Positions 55,269-64,000 of a DNA stretch of 64,000 bases are shown here, in pieces. Source of the DNA: JARRPM01 sp963792815 (GTDB lineage Bacteria > Pseudomonadota > Gammaproteobacteria > Pseudomonadales > Halieaceae); NCBI GenBank assembly GCA_963792815.1, contig CAWBXR010000012.1:456211-520210 (forward strand), written 5' to 3'. The notes beneath the pieces are model-generated. The model was not told the origin of the DNA. It searched no databases and was given only the letters and a program-made list of their open reading frames with translations. Numbering within the stretch: position 1 is the stretch's first letter; each line of letters begins with the position of its first letter. Both the position numbers and the translations under genes were made by a program.

Positions 55269-55366
55269 GCTAAATCTCTCGGGAAAAATCGTCGCTATTG
55301 ATTACACGGGGACAAATGGGTACAAAGGGTCGCAGTATACGTCAGCCAGGGCCAACTCCCAAGCCA

Positions 55367-56170
55367 ATGCCAGCCACGATTCTCGCCCCCCTCGCCGCCC
55401 TGTTGTACCTGGCAGCCACGGCACTGCAGCTGCTGCACATTTTCCAGCAACGACAACAGATCAACCGCCTGTTCATCGGACTGTCGGTGGCGGCCCTGTT
55501 GTGCCACCTCGGCGTGGTCTGGGACGCGATCTTCCACCCGGGAGAGGTGGAGATGGGGTTTTACAAGGTCTCCGCGTTGATCTTCCTGGTAATCAACCTG
55601 ATCTGCCTCCTTTCCCTGCTGCGCCGCCCCCTGCAGAACCTGCTGGTAATCCTGTTCCCACTGTCCGCGCTGGCGGTGATCGTATCCACCTTCGCCCCTG
55701 AGAGTGCGCCGATCCGCACCGACCTGCCCTCGGGCATCCTGCTGCATATAGGCAGCTCCATTCTCGCCTACGCCGTGCTGACGCTCGCCGCGGCACAGGC
55801 GGCGCTGCTCGCGGCCCAGGACCACCAGCTGAAACACCGCCACACGCGGGGCCTGGTACAGATACTGCCGCCGCTGCAGCTGATGGAGACCATGCTGTTC
55901 GAGCTGCTGTGGGTCGGAGAGATATTGCTGAGCGTCGCCATTCTCTCGGGATTTGTTTTCCTGGACGACATTTTCGCCCAGCACCTGGTCCACAAGACCG
56001 TTCTCACCCTGGGCGCGTGGCTGCTGCTCGCCGTACTGCTGTGGGGGCACTATCAACTGGGCTGGCGCAGCAAGACCGCCGTGCGCCTGACCCTCACCGG
56101 CTTCGCCCTGCTGGTACTTGCCTATTTCGGGACCAAACTGGTGCTGGAACTGGTGCTGCAACGGGGCTGA
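55367..56170 (+). CDS. ypjD: Cytochrome c assembly-like inner-membrane protein YpjD
   Basis: About 267 aa with eight hydrophobic segments. It belongs to the CcmC/CcsA-like family, with the tryptophan-containing region MLFELLWVGEILLSVAILSGF and the histidines HIGSSILAYAVLT and HYQLGWRSK that resemble haem-handling sites. Start ATG 55367 (MPATILAPLAALLYL) puts the first helix at the N-terminus; upstream in-frame codons look non-coding. It is divergent from ffh and precedes corB, a conserved gammaproteobacterial arrangement. Exact role unproven. Confidence 0.9.
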   Translation: MPATILAPLAALLYLAATALQLLHIFQQRQQINRLFIGLSVAALLCHLGVVWDAIFHPGEVEMGFYKVSALIFLVINLICLLSLLRRPLQNLLVILFPLSALAVIVSTFAPESAPIRTDLPSGILLHIGSSILAYAVLTLAAAQAALLAAQDHQLKHRHTRGLVQILPPLQLMETMLFELLWVGEILLSVAILSGFVFLDDIFAQHLVHKTVLTLGAWLLLAVLLWGHYQLGWRSKTAVRLTLTGFALLVLAYFGTKLVLELVLQRG

Positions 56171-56252
56171 ATTGACCGGCGCTAATCCTTGCCCTGACCA
56201 CGGTTTTTCTTCAAGATAGGCGGCCTACGAATACCAAAGGCTCACACCAGAC

Positions 56253-57524
56253 TTGAACGACGCCCCGATCGGCCTACTTTTCTCAGTTCTCGCTGCGCTC
56301 ATAATCTTTTCGGCCTTCTTCTCCAGCTCGGAAACCGGCATGATGTCGCTCAACCGCTATCGGTTGAAACACCTGCAGAAAAACAAGCACAAAGGCGCCA
56401 TCCGGGCCGGCAAACTGCTGGAACGGCCGGACCGCCTGATTGGCTTGATCCTGATCGGCAATAACCTGGTGAATATTCTCGCCTCGGCGATCGCCACGGT
56501 TATCGCGATCCGCCTGTGGGGCGATGCCGGCATTCTGATTGCCACCGTGTCGCTCACCCTGGTGGTGCTGATTTTCGCCGAAGTCACACCCAAGACCATC
56601 GCCGCGCTGCACCCCGAGGGTGTCGCTTTCCCCGCGACGCTGCTGCTGACGCCCCTGCTCAAAGTGATGTACCCGCTGGTGTGGCTGGTCAGCAAAGTCA
56701 CCAACGGCCTGCTGAACCTGCTCGGCGTGGACCCGGAGAACGCGGGCAGCGACCACCTGTCGAAGGAAGAACTGCGCACACTGGTGGCCGAGGGCGGAGC
56801 AATGATTCCCGCCAAGCGCCGCAGCATGATGCTCAACCTGCTGGCACTGGAAGAAGTCTCGGTAAACGACATCATCGTGCCCCGCAGCGAGGTCTACGGC
56901 ATCGACCTGGATGATACCGACGACGACATACTGCGCTGCATACAAACCAGCTCGCATACAAGGCTGCCGGTATGGCGCGACGACATCAACAACATTGCCG
57001 GCGTGCTGCACCTGCGCAATATCAGCAAGGTGATCGACCGCCAGGGCCTGGACCGCGCCGCGCTGGAGCGGGAGATGGAGTCGCCCTACTTCATTCCCGA
57101 GAGCACCCCCCTCAGCACGCAGTTGCTGAACTTCCAGAAGAGCAAGCACCGCCTGGCGGTGGTGGTGGACGAATACGGCGAGGTAATGGGGCTGGTTGCG
57201 ATGGAGGATATCCTGGAGGAGATCGTCGGCGATTTCACCTCTAACCTCAGCGACACCACGGACAATATCTACCCCCAGCGGGACGGCAGCCACATCATAG
57301 CCGGCACCGCCAACATCCGTGAGATCAACAAGACACTGCACTGGGACCTGCCCACCGACGGGCCGAAAACCCTCAGCGGGCTCATCCTGGAAAACCTGGA
57401 GTCCTTCCCCGACGCCAACGCGGGCCTGGCCATCGGTCGCTACCGTATGGAGATCCTGGAGCTGGAAGGCAACGTGGTGCGCTCGGTGCGGGTGAGGTTG
57501 ATGGCCGAGACGACTGACGGCTGA
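56253..57524 (+). CDS. corB: HlyC/CorC (CNNM) family membrane protein, CorB-like
   Basis: 423 aa. An N-terminal DUF21 transmembrane domain (about residues 1-190) has the family hallmark FSSSETGMMSLNRYRL and ILIGNNLVNILASA. It is followed by two CBS domains (VNDIIVPRSEVYGIDLDD; VVVDEYGEVMGLVAMEDILEE) and the C-terminal CorC_HlyC transporter-associated domain. Related proteins mediate Mg/Co efflux or regulate CorA. The start is a TTG at 56253 (MNDAPIGLLF); no ATG gives the complete first helix. It follows ypjD. Confidence 0.92.
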   Translation: MNDAPIGLLFSVLAALIIFSAFFSSSETGMMSLNRYRLKHLQKNKHKGAIRAGKLLERPDRLIGLILIGNNLVNILASAIATVIAIRLWGDAGILIATVSLTLVVLIFAEVTPKTIAALHPEGVAFPATLLLTPLLKVMYPLVWLVSKVTNGLLNLLGVDPENAGSDHLSKEELRTLVAEGGAMIPAKRRSMMLNLLALEEVSVNDIIVPRSEVYGIDLDDTDDDILRCIQTSSHTRLPVWRDDINNIAGVLHLRNISKVIDRQGLDRAALEREMESPYFIPESTPLSTQLLNFQKSKHRLAVVVDEYGEVMGLVAMEDILEEIVGDFTSNLSDTTDNIYPQRDGSHIIAGTANIREINKTLHWDLPTDGPKTLSGLILENLESFPDANAGLAIGRYRMEILELEGNVVRSVRVRLMAETTDG

Positions 57525-57727
57525 CGGGCTGTGTTCACCGCAGCTTGACGGTAAAAGGAAGCATCCCGACGCTCGCCTGACCGCTGCAGAATGTCACGCT
57601 TCTGCTGGGGGCTCGCCATCAACCAGTCGGTGATCTCATCGGCGCTGCGAAAGCAGCCCTGGCAGATATTCTGCTCGTCGAGCAGGCACACCGAGATGCA
57701 GGGGGATTGTGGTTCGTCTTCGATCAT
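57440..57727 (-). CDS. DUF1289-domain protein
   Basis: 95 aa. Residues 7-55 match the DUF1289 pattern: SPCISVCLLDEQNICQGCFR, then EITDWLMASPQQKRDIL. The four Cys (CxxxC and CxxC) suggest a small metal or Fe-S site; function unknown. Its start overlaps the stop of the gamma carbonic anhydrase by 4 bp, so the two are cotranscribed. The C-terminal 28 codons run antisense through the end of corB (85-bp overlap) and may not be conserved. Confidence 0.85.
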   Translation of the reverse strand: MIEDEPQSPCISVCLLDEQNICQGCFRSADEITDWLMASPQQKRDILQRSGERRDASFYRQAAVNTARQPSVVSAINLTRTERTTLPSSSRISIR

Positions 57728-58248
57728 TCCTGCTCCTGCAGCTCCGCGCTGAAACGGCGGGCATTGCCGATGTAATGATCGGCGTTATGCATCAGCGCAA
57801 GGCGTTGCTCGTCTGACAGGTGCGTCTTGATTTTTGCGGGTGAGCCCAGCACCAGGGAACCGTCCGGTATTTCCATGCCCTCGGTCACCAGCGCGTTGGC
57901 GCCGATCAGGCAGCCCTTGCCCACCTTCGCGCCATTCAAAACCACAGCGCTGATACCCACCAGGGAGCCATCGCCGATGGTACAGCCGTGAAGCATGGCG
58001 TTGTGGCCCACTGTGACATTCTTGCCCACCACCATGGGAAATCCCGGGTCCGCGTGCAGCACGGTACCGTCCTGGATATTGCTGCCGGCCCCGACCTCGA
58101 TCCGCTCCGCATCGCCGCGCAGCACGCAGCTGAACCAGACGCTGCTGTTCTCGTGGAGGGTGACGTTGCCGATCACGGCCGCATTGGGTGCGATGAAGTG
58201 TCCCTCACCCACCAGTTTGACCTTGGTATCGCCCAGGCTGTATTTCAT
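57724..58248 (-). CDS. Gamma carbonic anhydrase family protein (YrdA-like)
   Basis: 174 aa left-handed beta-helix (hexapeptide repeat) protein. The start MKYSLGDTKVKLVGEGHFIAPNA is preferred over an upstream frame without similarity. The three zinc histidines are in VLHADPG and VGHNAMLHGC. FSCVLRGDAERIEVG contains the Arg/Asp pair of the trimer interface. The classical Cam proton-shuttle glutamates are not evident, as in YrdA/CaiE, so carbonic anhydrase activity is uncertain. It is far from the dab cluster (34 kb), but the two could work together in inorganic carbon handling. Confidence 0.9.
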   Translation of the reverse strand: MKYSLGDTKVKLVGEGHFIAPNAAVIGNVTLHENSSVWFSCVLRGDAERIEVGAGSNIQDGTVLHADPGFPMVVGKNVTVGHNAMLHGCTIGDGSLVGISAVVLNGAKVGKGCLIGANALVTEGMEIPDGSLVLGSPAKIKTHLSDEQRLALMHNADHYIGNARRFSAELQEQE

Positions 58249-58365
58249 GGTTGTTCTGTCCAGTTGCGTTGATTGCGACAAGGCCCGCATCCTAAGGCAG
58301 ATGACCCGTTTGTGCCAGCGGGCAGACTTGACATTGCGCTGATTCGCGGAAATTGTGGCGCGGTA

Positions 58366-58383
58366 TGTCGGCAATCAGCGACA
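58366..58383. promoter_or_regulatory. Palindromic operator-like site, copy 1
   Basis: TGTCGGCAATCAGCGACA, an imperfect dyad. 65 bp upstream of a better copy of the same 18-bp site. Confidence 0.55.
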
Positions 58384-58430
58384 TGCTATCTCATTGATTT
58401 TAAGACATTTCATTTCTCAGCCCGAATATT

Positions 58431-58448
58431 TGTCGCCAATCGGCGACA
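58431..58448. promoter_or_regulatory. Palindromic operator-like site, copy 2
   Basis: TGTCGCCAATCGGCGACA: perfect 7-bp arms around AATC. Copy 1 differs at two bases. Both sites are followed within about 20-80 bp by ATATCTCATTG-like sequence. Probably bound by an unknown dimeric regulator. Confidence 0.6.
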
Positions 58449-58816
58449 GATATCCACCAGACTTCCGGTAATTTCTCTCAAAACCGCCAGTACAGACCAG
58501 TCACGAATACTTCGATGGACGATATCTCATTGTTTTAATTAGACTAATATTATCAACTGGTCCGGTTACTGCTTACACGGGCCCGACAAACTCGCGAACG
58601 CGGCGACCCGAACATAAGAACGAACACGGTGGCCAGAGACTGAAGAAATATGGGACGGGAAATTATCTGCACTTTTCTCCAGTTATTCGTTTTACTTATG
58701 TTAAAAAATATCTACATTCCTGATCGAGAGGCAGATCCAGATCGCACCCTTGCGCCAGAAGCGCACGCGGCGACCGGGTCGGGAAAATTGATAAGCACAT
58801 TACGGGGCAAAATGAA

Positions 58817-61328
58817 ATGAACACCACCAAACTGCAATGGCGCACGGCCGCCTTGTCCATAGTACTTGCAGGCGCATCCGCGGTCAGTTTCAACGCCGCG
58901 GCGACACCCAAACCGCCCGGGCTGCTCACCAAGGTACCCGGCAAGGTGAAGGTCGAACTGCCCCAGCAGGCCATCGCCGGCAGGAGTAAGGCAGTCAAGG
59001 TGAACAAGGGCCGCCTGCGCAGTGGCCGCTTCTTTGTCGAATTACCCGACGGGGTGTCCTTCGAGGCCATCAGGGACATGGAGTACGACTTCGGCGGCGG
59101 CAAGTCCGCCTGGGTAGGCCATGCCAATGGCAACTCGAAAGACAGGGTAGTCATCGGCCAGAGCGGCAACGCGCTGTCGGCTACCTTTGCCATCGGCGAC
59201 CGCCTGTTCAAGCTCGAGCCCCGGGCCAACGGCAGTCACGTGGTGAGCGAGGTGGAAACCACCGATCCGGCGCCCGAACTCGATCCCATACCGGTGGCAG
59301 ATGTTGCGGGATCCGGAAGTACTTCAGCTGAAACCGAGGTCGCAGCTGACGGTGGCGCCGATTATCGACGTGCTGGTTGCCTATACACCGAAGAGTCGCA
59401 TCCAAATACGGCACCGCGGGTGCGGAAGCCCTGGTTGTCCAGGCCGTGGCAGAGGCAAACCAGGCCTACGCCAACAGCGGGATCAATGCGCGGCTCAACC
59501 TGGTGCAGGCAGTGCTGACCAATTATGTCGAGTCCGGCAATATGAGCACCGACCTGAGCCGATTGCGCGCAACCAATGACGGTTACATGGACGAGTTGCA
59601 CTCACTGCGCGACAGCTACGGTGCCGACCTGGTCAGCCTGATCGAGAACGAACCGGCTTACTGCGGTTACGCCTACCGGATGACCAGCCTGTCCACGAGC
59701 TTCGCCTCCAGCGCCTTCAGCGTGGTCCATCACAGCTGCGCGACCGGGTACTACTCCTTCGCCCACGAAATCGGCCACAACCAGGGCGCGCACCACGACC
59801 CGGCACAATGCCAGCGGCGCCATCTACCCCTACGCCTACGGCTACCAGGAGCCCTTCAACAGCTTCCGTACCGTTATGGCCTATAACTGCAGCGGCGGTT
59901 GCAAGCGGGTTGCCCAGTTTTCCAACCCTGACGTGCTCTACAACGGCCAGCCTACCGGCACATCGTCTGGCAACGACAACACCCGCACCATGAACACGAC
60001 GGCGGCCACCGTGGCCAGCTTCCGCGCTGGGTCGACACCAACGCAGCCGACAATTCCCGCCAAACCAGGAAGCCTGAATGCAGCGGCTGCCAGCGCTTCG
60101 ACTATCGAACTTAGCTGGAGCGATAATTCCAGCGATGAATCGGGTTTCAGGGTGGAGCGATCGGATGACGGGGTGAATTTTGCCGAGATTGCTTCGCTGC
60201 CGGCCAACAGCTCCAGCTATAGCGACAACAACTTGGCACCGGATACGCTCTACAGCTATCGGGCCCGGGCCTGGAACAGTGCGGGAATCTCCGGGTACAG
60301 CAATGTGGCTAGCTCTGCTACCGAGGTCGCACCGCCGTATACCGAGATCTGGCAGTCAGTGAGAATACCAGCGGATACCGAACTGGCACTTTCAAGGATA
60401 CCTGGGGTTAAAGATGGTACATTAGAGTCCATCACGGAGCGATCTGATGGCTACTTGAAAAAAATGGACTTTCGACGTCGCACCCGGCGACAAGTTGATG
60501 GTCGCCGTCACCGCGTCAACCGACACAGACGCAGATTCGTTTACTTTTGCCTACTCCACAGATGGCAGCAAATAGGTAAATATGTTCACCGTGAACAACA
60601 GCACCTCCGGTGAACTGCAGTTTGCTCTGCCTGCCGGTATCAGTGGCAACATATCGTCAGGGTAAACGACGCAGTGCGCATAAAGACGAAACGACTTCCA
60701 CTCTTTGCATGTCGATTACCTGGTGATTCGATCCGAAAACGGGACGACATCACCGATCCCTCTAACACCGACTCCGCCAAGGGCGCCAAGTGCACCCAAG
60801 AGCCGTCAGCAACCTCAGCCGGCCAGGACCGCATCAGCATCGGCTGGACGGACACCTCGAATGACGAGGAGGGCTTTACCATCGAGCGCCAGGAAGATGG
60901 CTCCAGCCAGTGGCAGCAGGCGGGCACGGCGGAGACCAACTCCAGCTCCTTCCTGGATACCGGCCTGAGCGCGGGAACGCTTTATCGCTACCGTGTCAAC
61001 GCCTTCAATAGCGCAGGGGCATCGGCATACACCTCAACTGTCTCTGCCGAAACTGAGGCAGCCGCCGGGAGTGGAACTGGAAGTACCACACAAATCGACA
61101 TTAGTGTCAGTGGCTACAAAGTCAAGGGTGTCCATCACGGGCAGTTTCCTGGTCAGGCGCCAGCGGCACAAAGGTCGATATTTATCGCGATGGGACGAAA
61201 ATCGCCTCAGCCTACAACAACGGTGGTTACACCGACAATATCGGCGTGAAAGGGTCCGTCGCTTACGGTTACAAGCTGTGCGAGACCGGCACCTCGACCT
61301 GCTCAAGCACTTCGACCTCGTATTCTAA
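58817..61328 (+). CDS. Secreted reprolysin-like zinc metalloprotease with fibronectin III domains (several frameshifts)
   Basis: Signal peptide (MNTTKLQWRTAALSIVLAG, cleaved near FNAAA), a propeptide-like region, then the catalytic domain beginning IIDVLVAYTPKSR. The zinc site HEIGHNQGAHHD matches HExxHxxGxxHD of reprolysin/astacin-type metzincins, followed by a Met-turn-like RTVMAYNCSGGC. Two fibronectin type III repeats follow (GSLNAAAASASTIELSWSDN and DRISIGWTDTSNDEEGF), separated by a pre-peptidase-like beta domain, and a last module with YRDGTKIASAYNNGG and TGTSTCSS. The frame changes near 59350, 59400, 59803, 60463 (A7 run), 60575, 60670, 60760 and 61140. It is either a pseudogene or an error-rich stretch; the exact stop is unclear. 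Confidence 0.8.
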
Positions 61329-61341
61329 GGCCAAAAATGCA

Positions 61342-61373
61342 GACGGTAACACCCTGCTCAGGGTGTTACCGTC
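61342..61373. terminator. Bidirectional hairpin terminator
   Basis: Perfect 14-bp stem GACGGTAACACCCT / AGGGTGTTACCGTC with a 4-nt loop GCTC. On the minus strand it is followed by a T-rich stretch (TGCATTTTT). It lies between the converging metalloprotease and Nudix genes, and the Nudix stop codon is in the loop. Confidence 0.75.
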
Positions 61374-61968
61374 CAATTTCGTTGCAGATCCAGGCCGGCA
61401 TCAAACGCCAGGTTCACCAGCTGCGCCAGCACCGCCGCAGTCACCCCCCAGATATTGTCATCGCCCAGCTGGTAATGGGGCACCATCCGCGTGCGCACGC
61501 CATCTGACATCTCTTCGAGCCGGAACAGGTCCCTGTCGGCAAAAATCTCCAGCCGCGCCATGAATACACTGTCGAATTCACGGGGGTCCACGACCATCTC
61601 GAGCGCCGCCGGCACTCTCGCCACACAGGGGTGTACCTCGAAACCGGTGCGGGTTATCAGCGGCGACAACTCACCCAGGGGCTCCGCCAGCTCGCTACGG
61701 AGGCCTACTTCTTCATGCGCTTCCCGCAGGGCCGTTACCCAGGGCGTGACGTCCTCGGGTTCGCGCTTGCCCCCGGGGAAAGCGACCTCCCCCGGGTGTA
61801 GCGGCAGGTGCATGGCTCTGCGGCCGAGGATCACCCTGGGCGCGGCTTCGGTGGTAAGGGCGACCAGCACCGCGGCCTCGCGGGTCTTCCGAGGGGGCCC
61901 TTCCAGGCCAGGCCCCGCAGGGGCAATTCCCGGTCGAGGCGCTCGAAAAGGTCGTGCAGGATCGCCAT
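61358..61968 (-). CDS. Nudix hydrolase, NudL/CoA pyrophosphatase-like (one apparent frameshift)
   Basis: N-terminus MAILHDLFERLDRELPLRG (ATG 61968), frame break near 61885-61905, then VLVALTTEAAPRVILGRR to the end RNWTVTP. The Nudix box is complete: GGKREPEDVTPWVTALREAHEEVG, fitting G-x5-E-x7-REUxEExGU. The upstream LPLHPGEVAFPGG matches the NudL/CoAse signature LxxHxGxVxFPGG, so it probably hydrolyses CoA or its derivatives. About 203 aa. Its ATG overlaps the NIF3-like stop by one base. Confidence 0.85.
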
Positions 61969-62287
61969 CAGCCGGGCAGGTCCGTTACGATTTGCAGGAC
62001 ATGCCAGGCCGGCTCCTCGTAGGGGTGGGCGGCCTTCATGGCCTCGACTGCCGCCGCGATACTGTCCTCCGCGCAGACCAGTTCGACCCGGGATTCGCCA
62101 CCGTTTCGAGCTCCCCCTGCTCACCTATGGCCGGGTCGCTGCCGGCCAGGGGCCTGAACTGCCCCTGCCCCTCGACCTGCCAGCAGCACTGCTCGTAATT
62201 GCCGATGCGGCCGGCGCCGGCGGCGAAGACCGCGGATTTGACGTCTTCCAGGGTGGATTCGGGGACATAGAAGCAGAGGGTGTACAT
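61968..62287 (-). CDS. NIF3-like (YqfO-type) small protein (one apparent frameshift)
   Basis: About 106 aa. MYTLCFYVPESTLEDVKSAV, GAGRIGNYEQCCWQVEGQGQ and FRPLAGSDPAIGEQGELE are the characteristic blocks of the small NIF3/YqfO C-terminal domain proteins. The frame breaks near 62098-62106 and resumes as GESRVELVCAEDSIAAAVEA and AAHPYEEPAWHVLQI. Function unknown; the larger homologues bind metal. Lies 2 bp after tgt and overlaps the Nudix start. Confidence 0.85.
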
Positions 62288-62289
62288 GG

Positions 62290-63410
62290 CTAGACGCCTT
62301 GCGCCTGTTTCTCGTAAAACGCTTGGGCGAAATCGTCGAGCCGGTGCTCGGTTATCGCCTCGCGAATAGCGGCCATGTGCGCCTGGTAGTAGTGCAGGTT
62401 GTGGACGGCGTTGAGCTGCGAGCCGAGAATCTCGTTGCACTTGTCCAGGTGGTGCAGGTAGGCCCGGCTGAAATTCTGGCAGGTGTAGCAGTCGCAGTTT
62501 TCATCGAGGGGCGAGATGTCGGTCTTGTGACGCTTGTTGCGCAGCTTCAGCACGCCGCGGGAGGTAAAAATATAACCATTGCGGGCATTACGGGTGGGCA
62601 TCACGCAATCGAACATATCGATTCCCCGGCGCAACCCTCCAGCAGGTCCTGCCGGCGTCCTACGCCCATCAGATAGCGGGGTTTGTCCGCGGGCAAATGC
62701 GAGTGCAGTGCATCCAGTACCAGCAGCATTTCATCCTTGGGTTCCCCGACCGACAGGCCACCGTATGGCATAGCCGTCGAAACCTATGGCCTCCAGCCCT
62801 GCCAGCGATTCAGTGCGCAGCCGCCGGGTACATGCCGCCCTGGACGATACCGAACAGGGCCGCGTCATTTCCGCCATGGGCGGCCTTGCTGCGCGCCGCC
62901 CAACGCAGCGACAGTTCCATGGAAGCCCGGGCTTCCTCCGCTCGTCGCCGGGTAGGGTGTGCACTCATCGAAGATCATCACGATATCCGCGCCAAGGCTG
63001 CGCTGGATCGCCATGGAGGTTTCCGGGTCGAGAAATACCTTAGCGCCATCCACCGGGACTGGAATCTGACGCCCTCCTCGGAAATCTTGCGCATATCTCC
63101 GAGGCTGAATACCTGGAAGCCGCCGGAGTCCGTGAGAATCGGCCCGTCCCAGCCCATAAAATCGTGCAGGTCGCCGTGCTTTTCAATAATCTCCGTGCCC
63201 GGGCGCAACCACAGGTGAAAGGCGTCGCCCGAGGATCATCTGCGCCAATGGCGCGGATGTCCCGGGGCAGCATGCCCTTTACCGTGCCGTAGGTCCCGAC
63301 CGGGCAGAGGCCGGGGTTTCCACCGTCCCCCGGGGAAACTGCAGTTGACCGCGACGGGCTTCGCCGTCACTACCCAGTCGTTCGAATTGCATACGGCAGG
63401 GCGCGCTCAT
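62290..63410 (-). CDS. tgt: Queuine tRNA-ribosyltransferase (several frameshifts)
   Basis: Exchanges guanine 34 for preQ1 in GUN-anticodon tRNAs. N-terminus MSAPCRMQFERLGSDGEARRG; then PVGTYGTVKGMLPRDI, DGPILTDSGGFQVFSLG (Asp/Ser substrate loop), FDECTPYPA, and the C-terminal zinc site with CDCYTCQNFSRAYLHHL. The last 115 codons are intact, but at least six single-base shifts break the first two thirds. The joined length of about 373 aa is normal. ATGA overlap with queA. The density of errors suggests poor base calling rather than gene decay. Confidence 0.9.
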
Positions 63411-64000
63411 AGTGATTCCTGCCGGGTCTTGTTGGCCGCAATAAACATGGCATCACCATAGCTGAAAAAACGGTAACGCCTGGCGATGGCCTCGGCGTAG
63501 GCAGCGATCATATTCTCCCTGCGGCAAAGGCACTAACCAGCATCAACAAGGTGGACTCGGGCAGATGAAAATTGGTCAACATCGCGTCCACATTGCGGAA
63601 GCGATAGCCCGGGTAGATGAAAATATCGGTGTCACCGCTGAAGGGGCTGATGTTTCCCTGCTCATCGCTGGCGCTTCAACAAGCGCACGGACAGTTCTGC
63701 ATCGCCACCACGCGACCGCCCCGGGCGCGGGTCGCGCACCGCTGCGCACACGGTCTCATCAACCTCCACGTACTCGGCATGCATCACGTGATCCTCGATG
63801 CGATCGGCCCTTACCGGCTGGAAGGTGCCCGCCCCCACGTGCAGGGTAACGGCTACCCGGCGAACGCCCCGGGCGTCCATCAGCTGGAGTATCTCCCGCC
63901 GAAGTGCAGCCCCGCTGTTGGGGCTGCCACCGCGCCTTCGCGCTCGGCATAGACAGTCTGGTAGCGTTCCTGGTCAGCAGCCTCGTCGGCCCGGTCGATA
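63407..64000 (-). CDS. queA: S-adenosylmethionine:tRNA ribosyltransferase-isomerase (5' end beyond window, frameshifts)
   Basis: Transfers the ribosyl moiety of SAM to preQ1-tRNA to form epoxyqueuosine. Only the C-terminal half is in the window. VAVTLHVGAGTFQPVRADRI and EDHVMHAEYVEVDETVCAAV are QueA signatures, followed in another frame by DIFIYPGYRFRNVDAMLTNF, HLPESTLLMLVSAF and FFSYGDAMFIAANKTRQESL. At least three frame changes occur. The stop overlaps the tgt ATG (ATGA), the standard queA-tgt pair. Confidence 0.9.

Larger units (their letters stand above)
58249..58816. other. Long A+T-rich intergenic region upstream of the metalloprotease
   Basis: 568 bp, much richer in A+T than the rest of the window after 58380. 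It holds two near-identical operator-like palindromes (described separately) and several TTTTAA/TATTAT stretches suited to promoters. No ORF or RNA gene is supported. Confidence 0.5.

Overview
The window is about 64 kb of GC-rich gammaproteobacterial chromosome. Nearly all of it is coding and most genes are on the minus strand. The conserved gene blocks (purL/mltF/tadA, guaBA-xseA, lysS-prfB, alaC-hom-thrC-recJ, dsbC-xerD, rpsP-rimM-trmD-rplS-ffh, queA-tgt) resemble Pseudomonas and its marine relatives. The accessory content (TonB zinc receptor, PQQ alcohol dehydrogenase, DabAB carbon pump) fits a marine member such as the Halieaceae/Cellvibrionales. That placement is inference from gene order and protein style, not from a marker phylogeny. 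No tRNA, rRNA, CRISPR array or transposase was seen.

Layout. 1-3.5 kb: FkbM methyltransferase (partial) and secDF. 3.6-12.2 kb: purL, mltF, tadA, Na/Pi symporter, crotonase. 12.5-18.2 kb: small conserved hypotheticals and a quinoprotein dehydrogenase with its dihaem cytochrome. 18.3-24.2 kb: DUF6671-dabA-dabB (bicarbonate/CO2 accumulation) with a divergent LysR regulator. 24.3-27.9 kb: small secreted protein plus His-rich ZnuD-like TonB receptor, then UspE. 28.2-32.8 kb: guaA, guaB, xseA. 33.3-38.1 kb: Crp-type regulator opposite a receiver-nucleotide cyclase/receiver/histidine kinase operon. 38.1-43.0 kb: lysS, prfB (programmed frameshift) and a CueR-like regulator with a Cu/Zn efflux permease. 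43.5-51.2 kb: recJ, thrC, hom, alaC, dsbC, xerD. 51.7-58.2 kb: rplS-trmD-rimM-rpsP, ffh, ypjD, corB, DUF1289 and a gamma carbonic anhydrase. 58.8-64 kb: broken secreted metalloprotease, Nudix, NIF3-like, tgt and partial queA.

The most unusual content is in the intergenic gaps. At least nine large foldback elements of three families occur at four loci (32.9-33.2, 40.9-41.3, 43.1-43.5 and 51.2-51.6 kb). Each has a family-conserved core enclosed by long complementary arms. The arms differ between copies or families and, where two copies can be compared, change in a compensatory way. Each locus holds a back-to-back pair, and the plus-oriented member lies 37-93 nt past the stop codon of a minus-strand gene. 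Most arm mismatches become G-U pairs on the strand that reads the core forward, so the structure may be selected as single-stranded RNA or DNA. I do not recognise these elements.

Many housekeeping genes (secF, secD, purL, thrC, recJ, tgt, queA and others) carry single-base frameshifts. The simplest reading is uncorrected indel errors in the assembly, densest at the right end, so I annotate these as single genes. The prfB frameshift is different: it is the normal programmed site.
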